A DNA stretch of 64,000 bases from UBA1081 sp964454355 (GCA_964454355.1 CAYVTA010000002.1:1-64000); one strand, 5' to 3'; positions 52,616-61,920 are shown, counted from the stretch's first letter. Numbers and translations: made by a program. The notes: generated from the letters alone by a model not told the origin.

Positions 52616-52652
52616 AAATGTAAAAAAAAACGGTGTGAAAGGATCTAATTTA

Positions 52653-53225
52653 ATGAAAAAAAGAGCTTTAAGCAAAATTCCCGCCTCAGCAAAAAGAACG
52701 TATAAACTATTATCCGAATCTCTTCTGAAGCAGCTTGAAGAAAAATCCTTTGAAAAGATCTCAACAATTGATATATGTAAAGGTGCAAATGTTCCGAGAG
52801 CAACTTTTTACAATCATTTTGATGATAAATATGATCTGCTCAGATACACCTTGCGCAATGTCACAAAAGATATTATACCCTCTGTCTCAGAGAGCACATC
52901 AACAAACAATTACATAATAAAGATGATTGAAAATTTCATTCAATTTACAATTGAAAATGAAAAAATCATCAAAAAAATAAACAGTGCGAACTACAACAGT
53001 ATCCTGTTTGCGGAAATAAAAAACATAATGTATGAAAATCTATACGAAATTATGACATACAAAGAATCGAAGAAAAAAGGTTATTCCGCCAACATGAAAA
53101 TCGTTGCTCAATTTTATGCAAGCGGAATCGTATATTCTGCAAAGACATGGCTCGATGAAGGAATGACCATTCCAAAGAATGAAATCATCGACAGTGCAAA
53201 AGCTATTCTTTTTTCATACAAATAA
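52653..53225 (+). CDS. TetR/AcrR-family transcriptional regulator
   Basis: 190 residues. N-terminal helix-turn-helix (about 14-60) with ISTIDICKGANVPRATFYNH and FDDKYDLLRYTL is the TetR signature; the rest is a helical ligand and dimer domain without a recognised ligand. GAAAGGATC gives the ATG at 52653; a GTG at 52635 is too early. It diverges from the SH3-PBP operon and no efflux gene is adjacent, so the target is uncertain. Two palindromes lie in its promoter. Confidence 0.88.
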   Translation: MKKRALSKIPASAKRTYKLLSESLLKQLEEKSFEKISTIDICKGANVPRATFYNHFDDKYDLLRYTLRNVTKDIIPSVSESTSTNNYIIKMIENFIQFTIENEKIIKKINSANYNSILFAEIKNIMYENLYEIMTYKESKKKGYSANMKIVAQFYASGIVYSAKTWLDEGMTIPKNEIIDSAKAILFSYK

Positions 53226-53229
53226 ATTA

Positions 53230-53402
53230 TTCATCGCCGGCTTCATCCTTTTTGGAGTTGGCGTATATTTTTTTGCATTCTTTCATCATCAAAATACTCG
53301 TCAAATAAAATCTCAATGCTGTTTGACGCTTCCTTTCTCTCTGCTCCGGCATTCATTCTGAAAGCGGCACCAGCAGAAATCACTGCATCAAAAATAAAAA
53401 AT
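53230..53402 (-). pseudogene. Possible remnant of a decayed gene
   Basis: The minus strand between the RluA terminator and the TetR stop has a short coding-like stretch without a good start. It reads FDAVISAGAAFRMNAG, ERKEASNSIEILFDEYFDDE, then stops shortly after. A second frame continues KECKKIYANSKKDEAGDE to a stop at 53226-53228, as if one frameshift separated the two. No family is recognised. It may equally be chance; the nearest ATG gives only 37 residues. Confidence 0.3.
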
Positions 53403-53408
53403 CAGCAA

Positions 53409-53440
53409 ATTCACTCTGTCCGAAACCGAACAGAGTGAAA
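53409..53440 (-). terminator. Terminator after the RluA-type gene
   Basis: 10-bp perfect stem TTCACTCTGT/ACAGAGTGAA around a CG-rich loop, 40 bases after the stop at 53482. On the minus strand a TTTTTT run follows after nine bases, so it is a weak to moderate intrinsic terminator. Confidence 0.65.
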
Positions 53441-53481
53441 TATTTGTATACGCAATATTCAATTAGAGTTCTTAATACCCA

Positions 53482-54450
53482 TCAAAAGAGTTCATCATTA
53501 TAAAATGCAGATCTGAACCAAACTTCTTTCGCTTCAAAATCGCTTCCGTTAAGATAGGAAAGAATACCTGCATCGGATGAAAATTCAAACCCTAACTTAT
53601 AGGAATAAAGACACTGTTTTTTATATCCGCCGAGTTTTTTGTTTATCTCATTGGTGCCATACTTGCCGTCACCGAGAAGCGGGCATCCGATTGAAGCAAA
53701 ATGGGCTCTTATCTGATGCGTTCTGCCGGTATGAAGCCTTACTTCAACAAGGCTTACACCGTTTTTTGTGTCAAGAACATTATATTCGGTTATCATTGTT
53801 TTTCCACCCTCGACAGGATGAGAATAAACATGTACTTTGTTCTTTTTTTCGTCCTTTATCATGAAGGACGTCAGAGTGTTGCTTTTTTTCTTCGGACACC
53901 CTACCACAATGCACAGGTATCTCTTATCAATCTCACGATTCTTAATTTTTTCATTCAGGATTCTGAGCGACTCTGCATTTTTTGCAGCAATTACTATTCC
54001 GCCCGTATTTCTGTCTATCCTGTTTGCAAGAGCCGGAGCAAAGGAGTTTTCTGCTTTCGGATCGTATTCTCCTTTTTCGTAGAGATAACGCTGTACTCTT
54101 GTTATAAGAGTGTCAACGTACTCCCCTTCATCAGGATGAGACAAAACTCCCGCTTTCTTATTGAGCAAAAGTATGTTTTCATCCTCATATACGACATCAA
54201 GGCTTGCAGGAGCCTTAAGAAAATCATACTTATCCTGTCCTGCTTCAAAAAATTCATCATTTATATACATATCAACAACATCGCCAACATGCAGTTTAGA
54301 GGCAATATCGCTTTTCTTTCCGTTTACCTTGATACGCTTGATTCTTATATACTTATACATAAGATTCTTCGGCAGCATAGGAGCAACCTTTGCTATAAAT
54401 TTATCCAAACGCTTATCTGCGTCATTTTGAGCTATTGTAAAAGATTTCAT
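53482..54450 (-). CDS. RluA-family pseudouridine synthase with S4 domain
   Basis: 322 residues. An N-terminal S4 RNA-binding domain (about 10-70, DADKRLDKFIAKVAP) is followed by the synthase domain with ANRIDRNTGGIVIAAK, where the Asp is catalytic, then EKRYLC-like DKRYLCIVVG and LHTGRTHQIRAHFASIGCPL. It isomerises specific uridines, most likely in 23S rRNA as RluC or RluD do; the site cannot be told. Its ATG overlaps the upstream stop by four bases. Confidence 0.94.
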   Translation of the reverse strand: MKSFTIAQNDADKRLDKFIAKVAPMLPKNLMYKYIRIKRIKVNGKKSDIASKLHVGDVVDMYINDEFFEAGQDKYDFLKAPASLDVVYEDENILLLNKKAGVLSHPDEGEYVDTLITRVQRYLYEKGEYDPKAENSFAPALANRIDRNTGGIVIAAKNAESLRILNEKIKNREIDKRYLCIVVGCPKKKSNTLTSFMIKDEKKNKVHVYSHPVEGGKTMITEYNVLDTKNGVSLVEVRLHTGRTHQIRAHFASIGCPLLGDGKYGTNEINKKLGGYKKQCLYSYKLGFEFSSDAGILSYLNGSDFEAKEVWFRSAFYNDELF

Positions 54451-55211
54451 CCTGCAATTGATTCCTTCTGACCGAGTTCCTCAAGAATCTGCTCTCCTAC
54501 AGCCCTTTTTGCCGCTTTAAGCTCTTTTCTCGCAACAGAATTCATAACTATATTAACAATAAACAAAGCCATACCGATAAACAAGCCATACGAAAGCTTT
54601 ACGCTCATCACCTCAGGAATTGCCGCATTAAACATTGAAGATGAAACAACTACGCATACCGATGACACAACAAAAAACACGAGGCTTAATACACAGCAAA
54701 CAATGTTTCCTTTTGCATGATATCCGAAACCTGAAACAAGAATAACAACGAAGTTAAGAACACCTGCGACAACGCCCAAAAGTACAAACGCAAGGGCTGC
54801 ATACAGAACGGTAAATGCCATACCGGATCTTTCAAAAAAGATAAAATTAAACATTGAACCGATATCTACATTTCCATTAACTATTGCAAGAATAATGTTA
54901 AGCATAGATATGCCTTCACTTCCCGTATCAAAGGGCAATGAGGTCGTAACCGTCACCATGGGAAACAGAAAAAATATCAAAGGGGCAAAAGTAAGTACAA
55001 ATCTCGCAATCAAAAATTTATTTCCGAAAAGAGAGGTTTTGAATGCACCTACTGTTCTTCTGAAAGATTTAAATGATGCTTCCGCATTCTCAGCATCTCT
55101 GTCAAGTCTTGCTTCCCAATCGTAATTGGGAATATTCACTTTGCAGACGGGACATTCCGCCTTAACGTCAATCAAACGCAACCTATAACCGCAATGAGGA
55201 CATCTTGCCAT
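54447..55211 (-). CDS. Zinc-ribbon membrane protein of unknown function
   Basis: 254 residues. Two CxxC knuckles at the N-terminus (CPHCGYRLRLID, then CPVCK) form a zinc ribbon. After a helical linker come four membrane helices (about 68-92, 128-160, 168-192, 205-228). Cytoplasmic ribbon with a four-helix membrane domain; no enzyme motif. GAAAGGATAATAG precedes the ATG. Coupled to the pseudouridine synthase gene by a four-base overlap, but a functional link is not obvious. Confidence 0.8.
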   Translation of the reverse strand: MARCPHCGYRLRLIDVKAECPVCKVNIPNYDWEARLDRDAENAEASFKSFRRTVGAFKTSLFGNKFLIARFVLTFAPLIFFLFPMVTVTTSLPFDTGSEGISMLNIILAIVNGNVDIGSMFNFIFFERSGMAFTVLYAALAFVLLGVVAGVLNFVVILVSGFGYHAKGNIVCCVLSLVFFVVSSVCVVVSSSMFNAAIPEVMSVKLSYGLFIGMALFIVNIVMNSVARKELKAAKRAVGEQILEELGQKESIAG

Positions 55212-55236
55212 TTCTATTATCCTTTCTTAATCAAGA

Positions 55237-56115
55237 TTACTTATAAAGAGTAATTTCACTGACAATTGCAAAATGGTCTGAGGGGTAGATATCATTGTAT
55301 TTGTCTGTTATTACCTTGTATGATACAGCAAAACCATATTCATCCTTAAAGAGGATATGGTCAATAGGCAGCTCACCTTCGGTAGAGCTCTTTGTGTAAC
55401 CGTGATATGTGCCGATATCCATTGCATCCTCTGCAACGTACATACTGTCAACAAATCCGCCATCAATAAGAGAAGCATACGCAACGGTATTAGCTTTACA
55501 GTTGAAGTCTCCCAATATAACCACAGGCATATCCGGAGCATATTCTTCTATTTTCTCAAGAAGAAGCTCTGCTGATTTATTTCTTGCAATAACAGAGAGA
55601 TGGTCCCAATGAGAATTAAAAACAGCAAAAGTAAATCCTGTGTCCTTGTCCTCAAGAATTGCCCATGTACATATTCTGTTATAGAAAGAAGCCCAGGAAA
55701 GAGACGGTTTATCAGGTGTATCGGAAAACCAGAAGGTACCGGAATCTACAAGATTATATTTTTCTGTCTTATAAAAAACGGGGGAATATTCACTGTCCGT
55801 TTCACCTTTACCTCTGCCTCTGCCAACATAAGAATAATCCTCAAGTCCCTCAGAAAGTCGCATAAGCCAGTCATAATCAACCTCCTGGAAACCTGCAACA
55901 TCAGGCATTTGGCTTTCTATTGTCGAAATAACACCTTCACTGCGGTTTTCCGGACTTTTTTCACCGGTACCTTTTATGTACACATTGTAGGACATTGCAA
56001 CAACGCTGTAAGTATCTGCCGTTTCGGGCACAGCAGTCTGAGTCTGAACCGGAACAGATCCTGTCAGTCCGAATAATGCAAGAAAGAATGCTACGATTTT
56101 GTTCAAGAGTTCCAT
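55237..56115 (-). CDS. Secreted endonuclease/exonuclease/phosphatase-family hydrolase
   Basis: 292 residues. N-terminal hydrophobic segment LLNKIVAFFLALFGLTGSVP, then an EEP fold with MSYNVYIKG, AGFQEVD (metal Glu), FNSHWDHL, ILGDFNCKAN and the terminal PIDHILF and YPSDHFAIVSEI. The fold hydrolyses phosphodiesters or phosphomonoesters (nucleases, sphingomyelinases, inositol phosphatases). Secretion suggests nutrient scavenging. It lies between the zinc-ribbon gene and the carrier gene on the same strand. Confidence 0.88.
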   Translation of the reverse strand: MELLNKIVAFFLALFGLTGSVPVQTQTAVPETADTYSVVAMSYNVYIKGTGEKSPENRSEGVISTIESQMPDVAGFQEVDYDWLMRLSEGLEDYSYVGRGRGKGETDSEYSPVFYKTEKYNLVDSGTFWFSDTPDKPSLSWASFYNRICTWAILEDKDTGFTFAVFNSHWDHLSVIARNKSAELLLEKIEEYAPDMPVVILGDFNCKANTVAYASLIDGGFVDSMYVAEDAMDIGTYHGYTKSSTEGELPIDHILFKDEYGFAVSYKVITDKYNDIYPSDHFAIVSEITLYK

Positions 56116-56134
56116 AAAAAATATCTCCTTTGAT

Positions 56135-57637
56135 TTAAGTATAATTTATTGCTACCGCCAGAAGCATAAATGTCACAGCAATAACACCTTCAATAACAAA
56201 AAGCTTCCATGACCATTTCAGCCATTTTTTATACGACACACCTACCATGCCGATTGCAATAATCATTATTCCGCTTGTGGGAAAGAGCAAATTTGTAAAA
56301 CCATCAGCCATACAAAAAACAACAACCATTGACTGTCTTGTTACGCCTAACAGATCACACAGCATACTCATAAGAGGAACAATAAGAAACGCCTTTGCAG
56401 TACTGCTGCCGATAAAAAATTCAAGCACAACAATAAATATAAACAGGAGAAGAATCGCAGAGTATGGTGACAGCCCACTCATTACAGAATCAATATAATA
56501 CAAAAGAGTATGCATTATCTTGCCTTCATCAAGGACATATGTAATCGCAAGAATAAAGATAATGAGAGGAATTATGGGAAGTGCAGTTTTTATTCCCTTA
56601 CCAAAAGCTTTCCACAAATTTTTACCCTTCAATCCTGCAAGTCTGCCTGCAATCAGACCACCCACGGGAAAAAACACTGCCATACATCCCAAAGAAGCAA
56701 CACTGCCGATGTCACTGAGCGTGTCATTATCAGTATAAGCACCTGCATAACTCATTATAAATGATGCCGCAATTCCAACTAACACCGCAAGGAGACAAGC
56801 AACAAATGCTCTCGTTGCATTTCGAATATTTTGACTTTCCAAAACATACATGGATTCTTCCATTGAATATTTTACTCTGTTTGCATTATCGCTTTCATAT
56901 GCAATTGATCGTTTAGGATCTTTTTCTATTCTTTTTGCATAAGAAACAAGAAACAGAACAAGAGTCACATATACTGCAATAAAAATCAGCACTCTGAACC
57001 ACAGTCCTGAAAAAACCTCAAGTCCTGCGAGCTTCTGAACAGTTACAACATTAAACGGATTGAACGTAGCCGCTGTAAAACCGAATGCAACGGCAACAAG
57101 GCTCATTCCGATTCCCACAAGAGAATCCCATCCCATTGCAAGAGAAACAGCAACCGCAATAGGCACCAAAGTCAGGCTTTCTTCAAGAATGCCGGCTGTA
57201 GAGCTCAGAAGCATACATACTAAAACCATTACCGCAATCAAAAGATACGGTCTGTTTCTGAATTTATTTACAATCACAACCATTATGTACTTAAGTACAC
57301 CTATTCGGTCAAGTATCAGGAAGGTTCCGCCGATAAGAATGATTATTGCCATAATCATAAAGCCTGTCGAAGCATTATCACTCATAAAAGCAAGTACGGG
57401 AGATGCTATCACCTTCCACAGCGGAAGCTTATAATCTTCCAACTGTTCATAGGTTCCGTCAACAATAGAGCCGTTTGTATCGATTTGATACTCACCTGCA
57501 GGAACGACCTGCGTCAATATACCTACAAAAACAAGTACACAAAAAAGGACTGCAATAATATTCAATACCGTCTTTTTGTCAATGTTCAACCCTTCTGATT
57601 GTTTGAACTGCTTTTCATCCGTCATATTTTCACTCAT
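56135..57637 (-). CDS. YfcC-family carrier (C4-dicarboxylate/amino-acid type)
   Basis: 500 residues with about twelve membrane helices. Features of the YfcC/DcuC-like group: VGILTQVVPAGEYQ near the N-terminus, SSTAGILEESLTLVPI, VAFGFTAATFNPFNVVTVQ, FFIGSSTAKAFLIVPLM and LLFPTSGIMIIAIGMVGVSYKKWLK. Substrate in characterised relatives ranges from dicarboxylates to arginine/ornithine; not assignable here. Expressed from TTGTAA-N17-TATAAT at 57672-57700, and probably heads the minus-strand run down to the pseudouridine synthase. Confidence 0.88.
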   Translation of the reverse strand: MSENMTDEKQFKQSEGLNIDKKTVLNIIAVLFCVLVFVGILTQVVPAGEYQIDTNGSIVDGTYEQLEDYKLPLWKVIASPVLAFMSDNASTGFMIMAIIILIGGTFLILDRIGVLKYIMVVIVNKFRNRPYLLIAVMVLVCMLLSSTAGILEESLTLVPIAVAVSLAMGWDSLVGIGMSLVAVAFGFTAATFNPFNVVTVQKLAGLEVFSGLWFRVLIFIAVYVTLVLFLVSYAKRIEKDPKRSIAYESDNANRVKYSMEESMYVLESQNIRNATRAFVACLLAVLVGIAASFIMSYAGAYTDNDTLSDIGSVASLGCMAVFFPVGGLIAGRLAGLKGKNLWKAFGKGIKTALPIIPLIIFILAITYVLDEGKIMHTLLYYIDSVMSGLSPYSAILLLFIFIVVLEFFIGSSTAKAFLIVPLMSMLCDLLGVTRQSMVVVFCMADGFTNLLFPTSGIMIIAIGMVGVSYKKWLKWSWKLFVIEGVIAVTFMLLAVAINYT

Positions 57638-57671
57638 AATTATTCACCGTTTTTTGAATAAAGATAATTTA

Positions 57672-57700
57672 ATTATATACAATATGAGTTGCAATTACAA
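57672..57700 (-). promoter_or_regulatory. Promoter of the YfcC-family gene
   Basis: Minus-strand TTGTAA (57700-57695), 17-base spacer, TATAAT (57677-57672), 35 bases before the start codon. Confidence 0.65.
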
Positions 57701-57738
57701 GGTTATTCAAAAAAGTTTTTTATTTTTTCATTTAATGG

Positions 57739-57767
57739 TTGTAATTTCCGTATTCTAATGTTATAAT
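57739..57767 (+). promoter_or_regulatory. Promoter of the GH35 gene
   Basis: TTGTAA (57739-57744), 17-base spacer, TATAAT (57762-57767), giving a 75-base leader before the ATG at 57845. Confidence 0.65.
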
Positions 57768-57844
57768 GGTATAAATTATTATGTGTAATTATGTGTCCGT
57801 ATAAAATCAACTTTTATGAAAGCACGAACAGGAGCGATTCGTAA

Positions 57845-59626
57845 ATGGAAAACAATAAAATTTTCTCTATAGGCAAGGACAGCTTCCTCCTCAATGACGA
57901 ACCTTTTACCGTTGTTGCCGGAGCTGTTCATTACTTCAGAATTCCCAAAGAATACTGGCGTGACAGACTTCTCAAGCTCAAAGCCTGCGGCTTTAATACC
58001 GTTACTACGTATGTGCCTTGGAACTGCCACCAAAAAAATGAAGATTCATTTGACTTCAGTGACAACTATAACCTTGAAGAGTTTATTGACATTGCCGCAG
58101 AACTGGGACTTTATGCAATTGTATGTCCCGGTCCATATATAGGCGGCGAATGGGAATTCGGCGGTTTCCCCTGGTGGCTCCTCAAATACGATGACATTGA
58201 GCTTCGTTGTATGAATGAACGCTACATAAACCTTGTAGACAAGTACTTTGACGAGCTTATTCCCAGAATAGCTAACCATCAGGTTACCAACGGCGGCAAT
58301 ATAATCATGGTTCAGGTTGAAAACGAATACGGCAGCTACGGCAATGATGAAAAATATATGCAGTATATTGCTGCAGGGCTTGTAAGCAGAGGAATCAACG
58401 TTCCGTTGTTCACTGCTGACGGCATTGAAGACCATATGCTCGCAAATGGTGCAGTTGACGGCATACTTAAAACAGTAAAATTCGGGGCTAATCCTTCTGT
58501 TAATTTCCCTTACCTTCGTGAGTTCCAGCCCGAAGGTCCCCTCATGTGTTCTGAATTCTGGAACGGTTGGTTTGATCAGTGGGGTTACAGACATTATGAA
58601 AGAAAGCCTCAGGATGCGGCACTCAGCCTTCAGAGAATCATGGCAGATGATGCTTCGGTTTCCACATATGTATTCTGCGGCGGAACTAACTTCGGTTGGA
58701 TGAACGGTGCAAACTTCGATACAGAATACAAGCCCATCGTAAGCAGCTATGACTGCGATGCTCCTCTTACTGAAAGCGGAGACATCACTAAAAAATACGA
58801 ACTTTTGAAGAAGACAATAGCTAATCATATAAAGCAGGAAGAAGAGACAACTCTCGATCCTCAGGTCCCCAAGGCAAAGTACGGATCAATTCCCTTCACA
58901 CACTGTGCAGGTCTTTTTGAAAATATTGACAATCTTTCCAGTGCATTTGAACTGCTCAAGCCCGTTCCGATGGAAAAGCTCGGTCAGGGTTACGGTTTTA
59001 TACTCTACAAAACTCACATAAAAGGTCCCAGCGACTATCAGCCTCTTGTCATTAAAGAAGTTCACGACAGAGCGTACATTTTCGTAAACGATGACCTTTA
59101 TGCTATTCAGTCAAGAAATGATGCAGAATCAATCGTTTCGTTGAAAGTTCCCAAGGAAGGTCTTGACCTTTCAATCCTTGTTGAAAACATGGGGCGTGTA
59201 AGCTACGGCAGTGAAATGAAGGACTACAAGGGTATTACTGATTGTGTAAGATTGGGACAGAATTACATCTACAACTGGACTGCATATCCTCTTGAGCTTA
59301 ACAATCTCACACAGATTGATTTTAAAGCAGAAACCGATATGATCTTCTTCGATCATCCCACATTTTATAAAGCCCAGTTCATCATTGAGGAGAAACCCGC
59401 AGATACCTTTGTAAAGCTTCCCGATTTCACAAAGGGTATGATATTCGTTAACGGCAAACCTCTTTCAAGATATTGGAACAAAGGTCCTCAGATTTCAGCT
59501 TACCTTCCTGCACCGTTCCTTAACCAAGGTGTAAATGAGATTGTTATTCTTGAGCTTGAAGGCTTTAAGAAGGGCAAGAAAAATCCTGTTGTTCTTCTTG
59601 ACAAGAGACCTGAACTTAACGGTTAA
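57845..59626 (+). CDS. GH35 beta-galactosidase
   Basis: 593 residues: TIM barrel (1-330) followed by beta domains typical of family 35. VVAGAVHYFRIPKEYWRDRL at the N-terminus, NTVTTYVPWN, ICPGPYI-like VCPGPYIGGEWEFGG, acid/base E161 in VQVENEYGSYG, and nucleophile E237 in LMCSEFWNGWFDQWG; YVFCGGTNFGWMNGA also fits. It releases terminal beta-galactose. No signal peptide, so cytosolic. A second beta-galactosidase of a different family (GH2) is in the same window, which suggests distinct galactoside substrates. GAGCGATTC is a poor ribosome site before the ATG; the N-terminus nonetheless fits the family. Confidence 0.95.
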   Translation: MENNKIFSIGKDSFLLNDEPFTVVAGAVHYFRIPKEYWRDRLLKLKACGFNTVTTYVPWNCHQKNEDSFDFSDNYNLEEFIDIAAELGLYAIVCPGPYIGGEWEFGGFPWWLLKYDDIELRCMNERYINLVDKYFDELIPRIANHQVTNGGNIIMVQVENEYGSYGNDEKYMQYIAAGLVSRGINVPLFTADGIEDHMLANGAVDGILKTVKFGANPSVNFPYLREFQPEGPLMCSEFWNGWFDQWGYRHYERKPQDAALSLQRIMADDASVSTYVFCGGTNFGWMNGANFDTEYKPIVSSYDCDAPLTESGDITKKYELLKKTIANHIKQEEETTLDPQVPKAKYGSIPFTHCAGLFENIDNLSSAFELLKPVPMEKLGQGYGFILYKTHIKGPSDYQPLVIKEVHDRAYIFVNDDLYAIQSRNDAESIVSLKVPKEGLDLSILVENMGRVSYGSEMKDYKGITDCVRLGQNYIYNWTAYPLELNNLTQIDFKAETDMIFFDHPTFYKAQFIIEEKPADTFVKLPDFTKGMIFVNGKPLSRYWNKGPQISAYLPAPFLNQGVNEIVILELEGFKKGKKNPVVLLDKRPELNG

Positions 59627-59627
59627 A

Positions 59628-59862
59628 ATGTCTTTATCGGAAATAATGTTTTTCGCAGCAGAGCTTATCGGCACTGCTGCATTTTTCATTGCAGGCACTT
59701 AAGTTGCGATTCGTCTTAAACTTGATTATTCGGTGCTGTTGTTGTAAGTGTCAACACTGCCATTTCAAACGGTTTTAGCGACAATGCATTTCTGTCTATA
59801 TGTGTCGGTGTTCTGGCATAAAAATAATCAGTTTTATTCACCGTTACTATATACTTAATCAT
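59628..59862 (+). pseudogene. Decayed TRIC/UPF0126-type membrane channel gene
   Basis: Directly after the GH35 stop, ATG at 59628 reads MSLSEIMFFAAELIGTAAFF, then IAGT, stop (TAA 59700-59702), and in the same frame VAIRLKLDY. A one-base deletion near 59730 moves the reading to GAVVVSVNTAISNGFSDNAF and LSICVGVLA, ending at another stop (59818-59820). Together they follow the family pattern LIGTAAFAISGALVAIRKKLDxFGVxVL, with the GGGxxRD segment lost. A TTA-to-TAA change and the deletion explain the break. The 3' part is gone. The rest of the 390-base gap (59863-60016) is AT-rich leader before typA. Confidence 0.65.
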
Positions 59863-60016
59863 ATCAAGTTAAATATTGCATAAAAATGATTATTTTTAAT
59901 AAACAGATGTTTTTAACATTCCTATTTTTGGCGGTTTTTACTATTGCGAATTCAGTCGTTTAAGAGTAATATATATCTAAATGTAATATATAATAAATAT
60001 AACAGAAGGTGTTATT

Positions 60017-61840
60017 TTGAATACTGCACAGGATATAAGAAATATTGCTATTATCGCTCACGTTGACCATGGTAAGACAACACTTGTTGACCAAATGCTT
60101 CATCAAAGCGGTACATTCAGAGTTAATGAACAGGTTGCTGAACGTGTCATGGACTCCAACGACCTTGAAAAAGAAAGAGGAATTACCATTCTTTCAAAAA
60201 ACACTTCCGTTCATTATAATGGAGTAAAAATCAATATTATAGACACTCCCGGTCATGCTGATTTCGGCGGTGAAGTTGAACGTATAATGACAATGGTTGA
60301 CGGTGTTCTTCTGCTTGTTGATGCATTTGAAGGTTGTATGCCACAGACACGCTTCGTGCTTTCAAAAGCCCTTGCTCTTAAGAAAAAACCGCTTGTAGTT
60401 ATCAACAAAATCGATCGTCCCGGTGCAAGACCTGCCGAAGTTGTTGACGAAGTTCTTGACCTTTTCATTGAACTTGGAGCAGATGATGATCAGATTGAAT
60501 TTCCTGTTGTTTACGCTTCAGCAAGAGAGGGTTATTCTTCACTCAATCCTGAAGACAGACAGGGAGATATGCAACCTCTGCTTCAAGCTATTATTGATAA
60601 CATTGACTCCCCCGACGGTGATGAAGAGCAGCCCTTGCAGCTTCTTTTTTCCAGTCTTGATTATGATGAATATGTAGGCAGAATCGGCGTAGGTAAGGTT
60701 GAACGAGGCAAAGTCAAGATGGGGCAAAATATTGTTATCTGCAAGCAGGATGGTACAACACAGAATGTCAAAGTCTCAAGACTTTATCAGTTTGAAGGGC
60801 TCAGACGAGTTGAAGTTGAAAACGCAAAAGCCGGTGATATAGTAGCCGTTTCAGGAATTGAAGGGCTTAACATCGGTGAAACAATCTGCGACCCGACCTG
60901 CATCGAACCACTCCCCTTTGTGAAAATTGATGAGCCAACAATTTCAATGAATTTTATCGTAAATGACAGCCCATTTGCAGGACAGGAAGGAAAATTTGTC
61001 ACATCAAGAAATATTCGTGCAAGACTTTTCAAGGAAGTAGAAACAAACGTAAGCATGAGAGTTGAAGAAACAGAAAACACAGACACTTTCAAAGTTTCAG
61101 GCAGAGGCGAGCTTCATCTTTCAATCCTCATAGAGACTATGAGAAGACAGGGCTATGAATTTGCTGTTTCAAGACCAAAGGTTATCCTCAAAAAAGGCAA
61201 AAACGGAGAAACTCTTGAACCGATGGAGCTTCTCATTGTTGAAGTTCCCGAGGCTTATGTGGGTGCAGTTATGGAAAAAATCGGTTCAAGAAAAGGCGAA
61301 CTTGAAGACATGAGCATCCGTGACGGCGGAACTACACATCTTGAATTTAAAATTCCCGCAAGAGGACTTATCGGATACAGAAGTGAATTTCTTACTGACA
61401 CAAACGGTTACGGTGTCATGAACAATCTTTTTGCCGGCTATGAACCCTTTAAGGGCGAGATTCAGACTCGTGACAGAGGTTCAATCGTAGTTCATGAAAC
61501 AGGTGAAAGCACAGCCTACGGTCTTTTTAATACACAAGACAGAGGCAGACTGTTCATCGGCCCCGGCGTACCTGTTTATGAAGGAATGATCTGTGGCGAA
61601 TGCTCAAAGAATGAAGACATCGTATGCAATGTCTGTAAGAAAAAACAGATGACAAATACACGTGCAGCAGGCTCAGATGATGCACTTCGCCTTGTTCCTC
61701 ATTCAACACTCAGTCTTGAGCAGAGCATGGAATTTTTAAGCGAAGACGAGCTCCTTGAAGTCACCCCGAAAAGTCTTCGTTTGAGAAAAATGATTCTTTC
61801 AAAAGAACTCAGACTCAAACAGCAGTACAGAAGAAAATAA
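60017..61840 (+). CDS. typA: Ribosome-associated GTPase TypA/BipA
   Basis: 607 residues, a translational GTPase related to EF-G that assists 50S assembly and stress growth. GTPase motifs are AHVDHGKTT (P-loop), RGITILSKNT, DTPGHADFGGEVER and NKIDRPGARP; the C-terminal BipA domain contains ARGLIGYRSEFLTDTNG and TRAAGSDDA. The only start giving the conserved N-terminus (DIRNIAIIAHVD) is a TTG at 60017, six bases after AGAAGGTG. No in-frame ATG is available, so this is a genuine non-ATG start. A weak TTGCGA-N17-TAATAT lies about 50 bases upstream. Confidence 0.96.
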   Translation: MNTAQDIRNIAIIAHVDHGKTTLVDQMLHQSGTFRVNEQVAERVMDSNDLEKERGITILSKNTSVHYNGVKINIIDTPGHADFGGEVERIMTMVDGVLLLVDAFEGCMPQTRFVLSKALALKKKPLVVINKIDRPGARPAEVVDEVLDLFIELGADDDQIEFPVVYASAREGYSSLNPEDRQGDMQPLLQAIIDNIDSPDGDEEQPLQLLFSSLDYDEYVGRIGVGKVERGKVKMGQNIVICKQDGTTQNVKVSRLYQFEGLRRVEVENAKAGDIVAVSGIEGLNIGETICDPTCIEPLPFVKIDEPTISMNFIVNDSPFAGQEGKFVTSRNIRARLFKEVETNVSMRVEETENTDTFKVSGRGELHLSILIETMRRQGYEFAVSRPKVILKKGKNGETLEPMELLIVEVPEAYVGAVMEKIGSRKGELEDMSIRDGGTTHLEFKIPARGLIGYRSEFLTDTNGYGVMNNLFAGYEPFKGEIQTRDRGSIVVHETGESTAYGLFNTQDRGRLFIGPGVPVYEGMICGECSKNEDIVCNVCKKKQMTNTRAAGSDDALRLVPHSTLSLEQSMEFLSEDELLEVTPKSLRLRKMILSKELRLKQQYRRK

Positions 61841-61852
61841 TAAAGAACAGTT

Positions 61853-61910
61853 AAATAATGCGTAATCAATTTCAGACTCAAGTCTTTCATTGGTTACGCA
61901 TTATTTTAAT
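61853..61910 (+). terminator. Terminator after typA
   Basis: About 17-bp stem AAATAATGCGTAATCAAT/ATTGGTTACGCATTATTT with one G-T pair and an inner GACT/AGTC hairpin, ending in TTTTAA. It separates typA from the convergent SGNH gene. Confidence 0.85.
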
Positions 61911-61920
61911 ATATATCCCT

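Noticed and set aside
53701..54471. Plus-strand frame of 256 codons
   Set aside because: Antisense to the RluA-type gene, with no family resemblance; the minus-strand gene has all its motifs here.
59628..59702. Intact 24-residue microprotein after GH35
   Set aside because: The downstream sequence continues the same family pattern after the stop and after a frameshift, so a broken gene explains it better.
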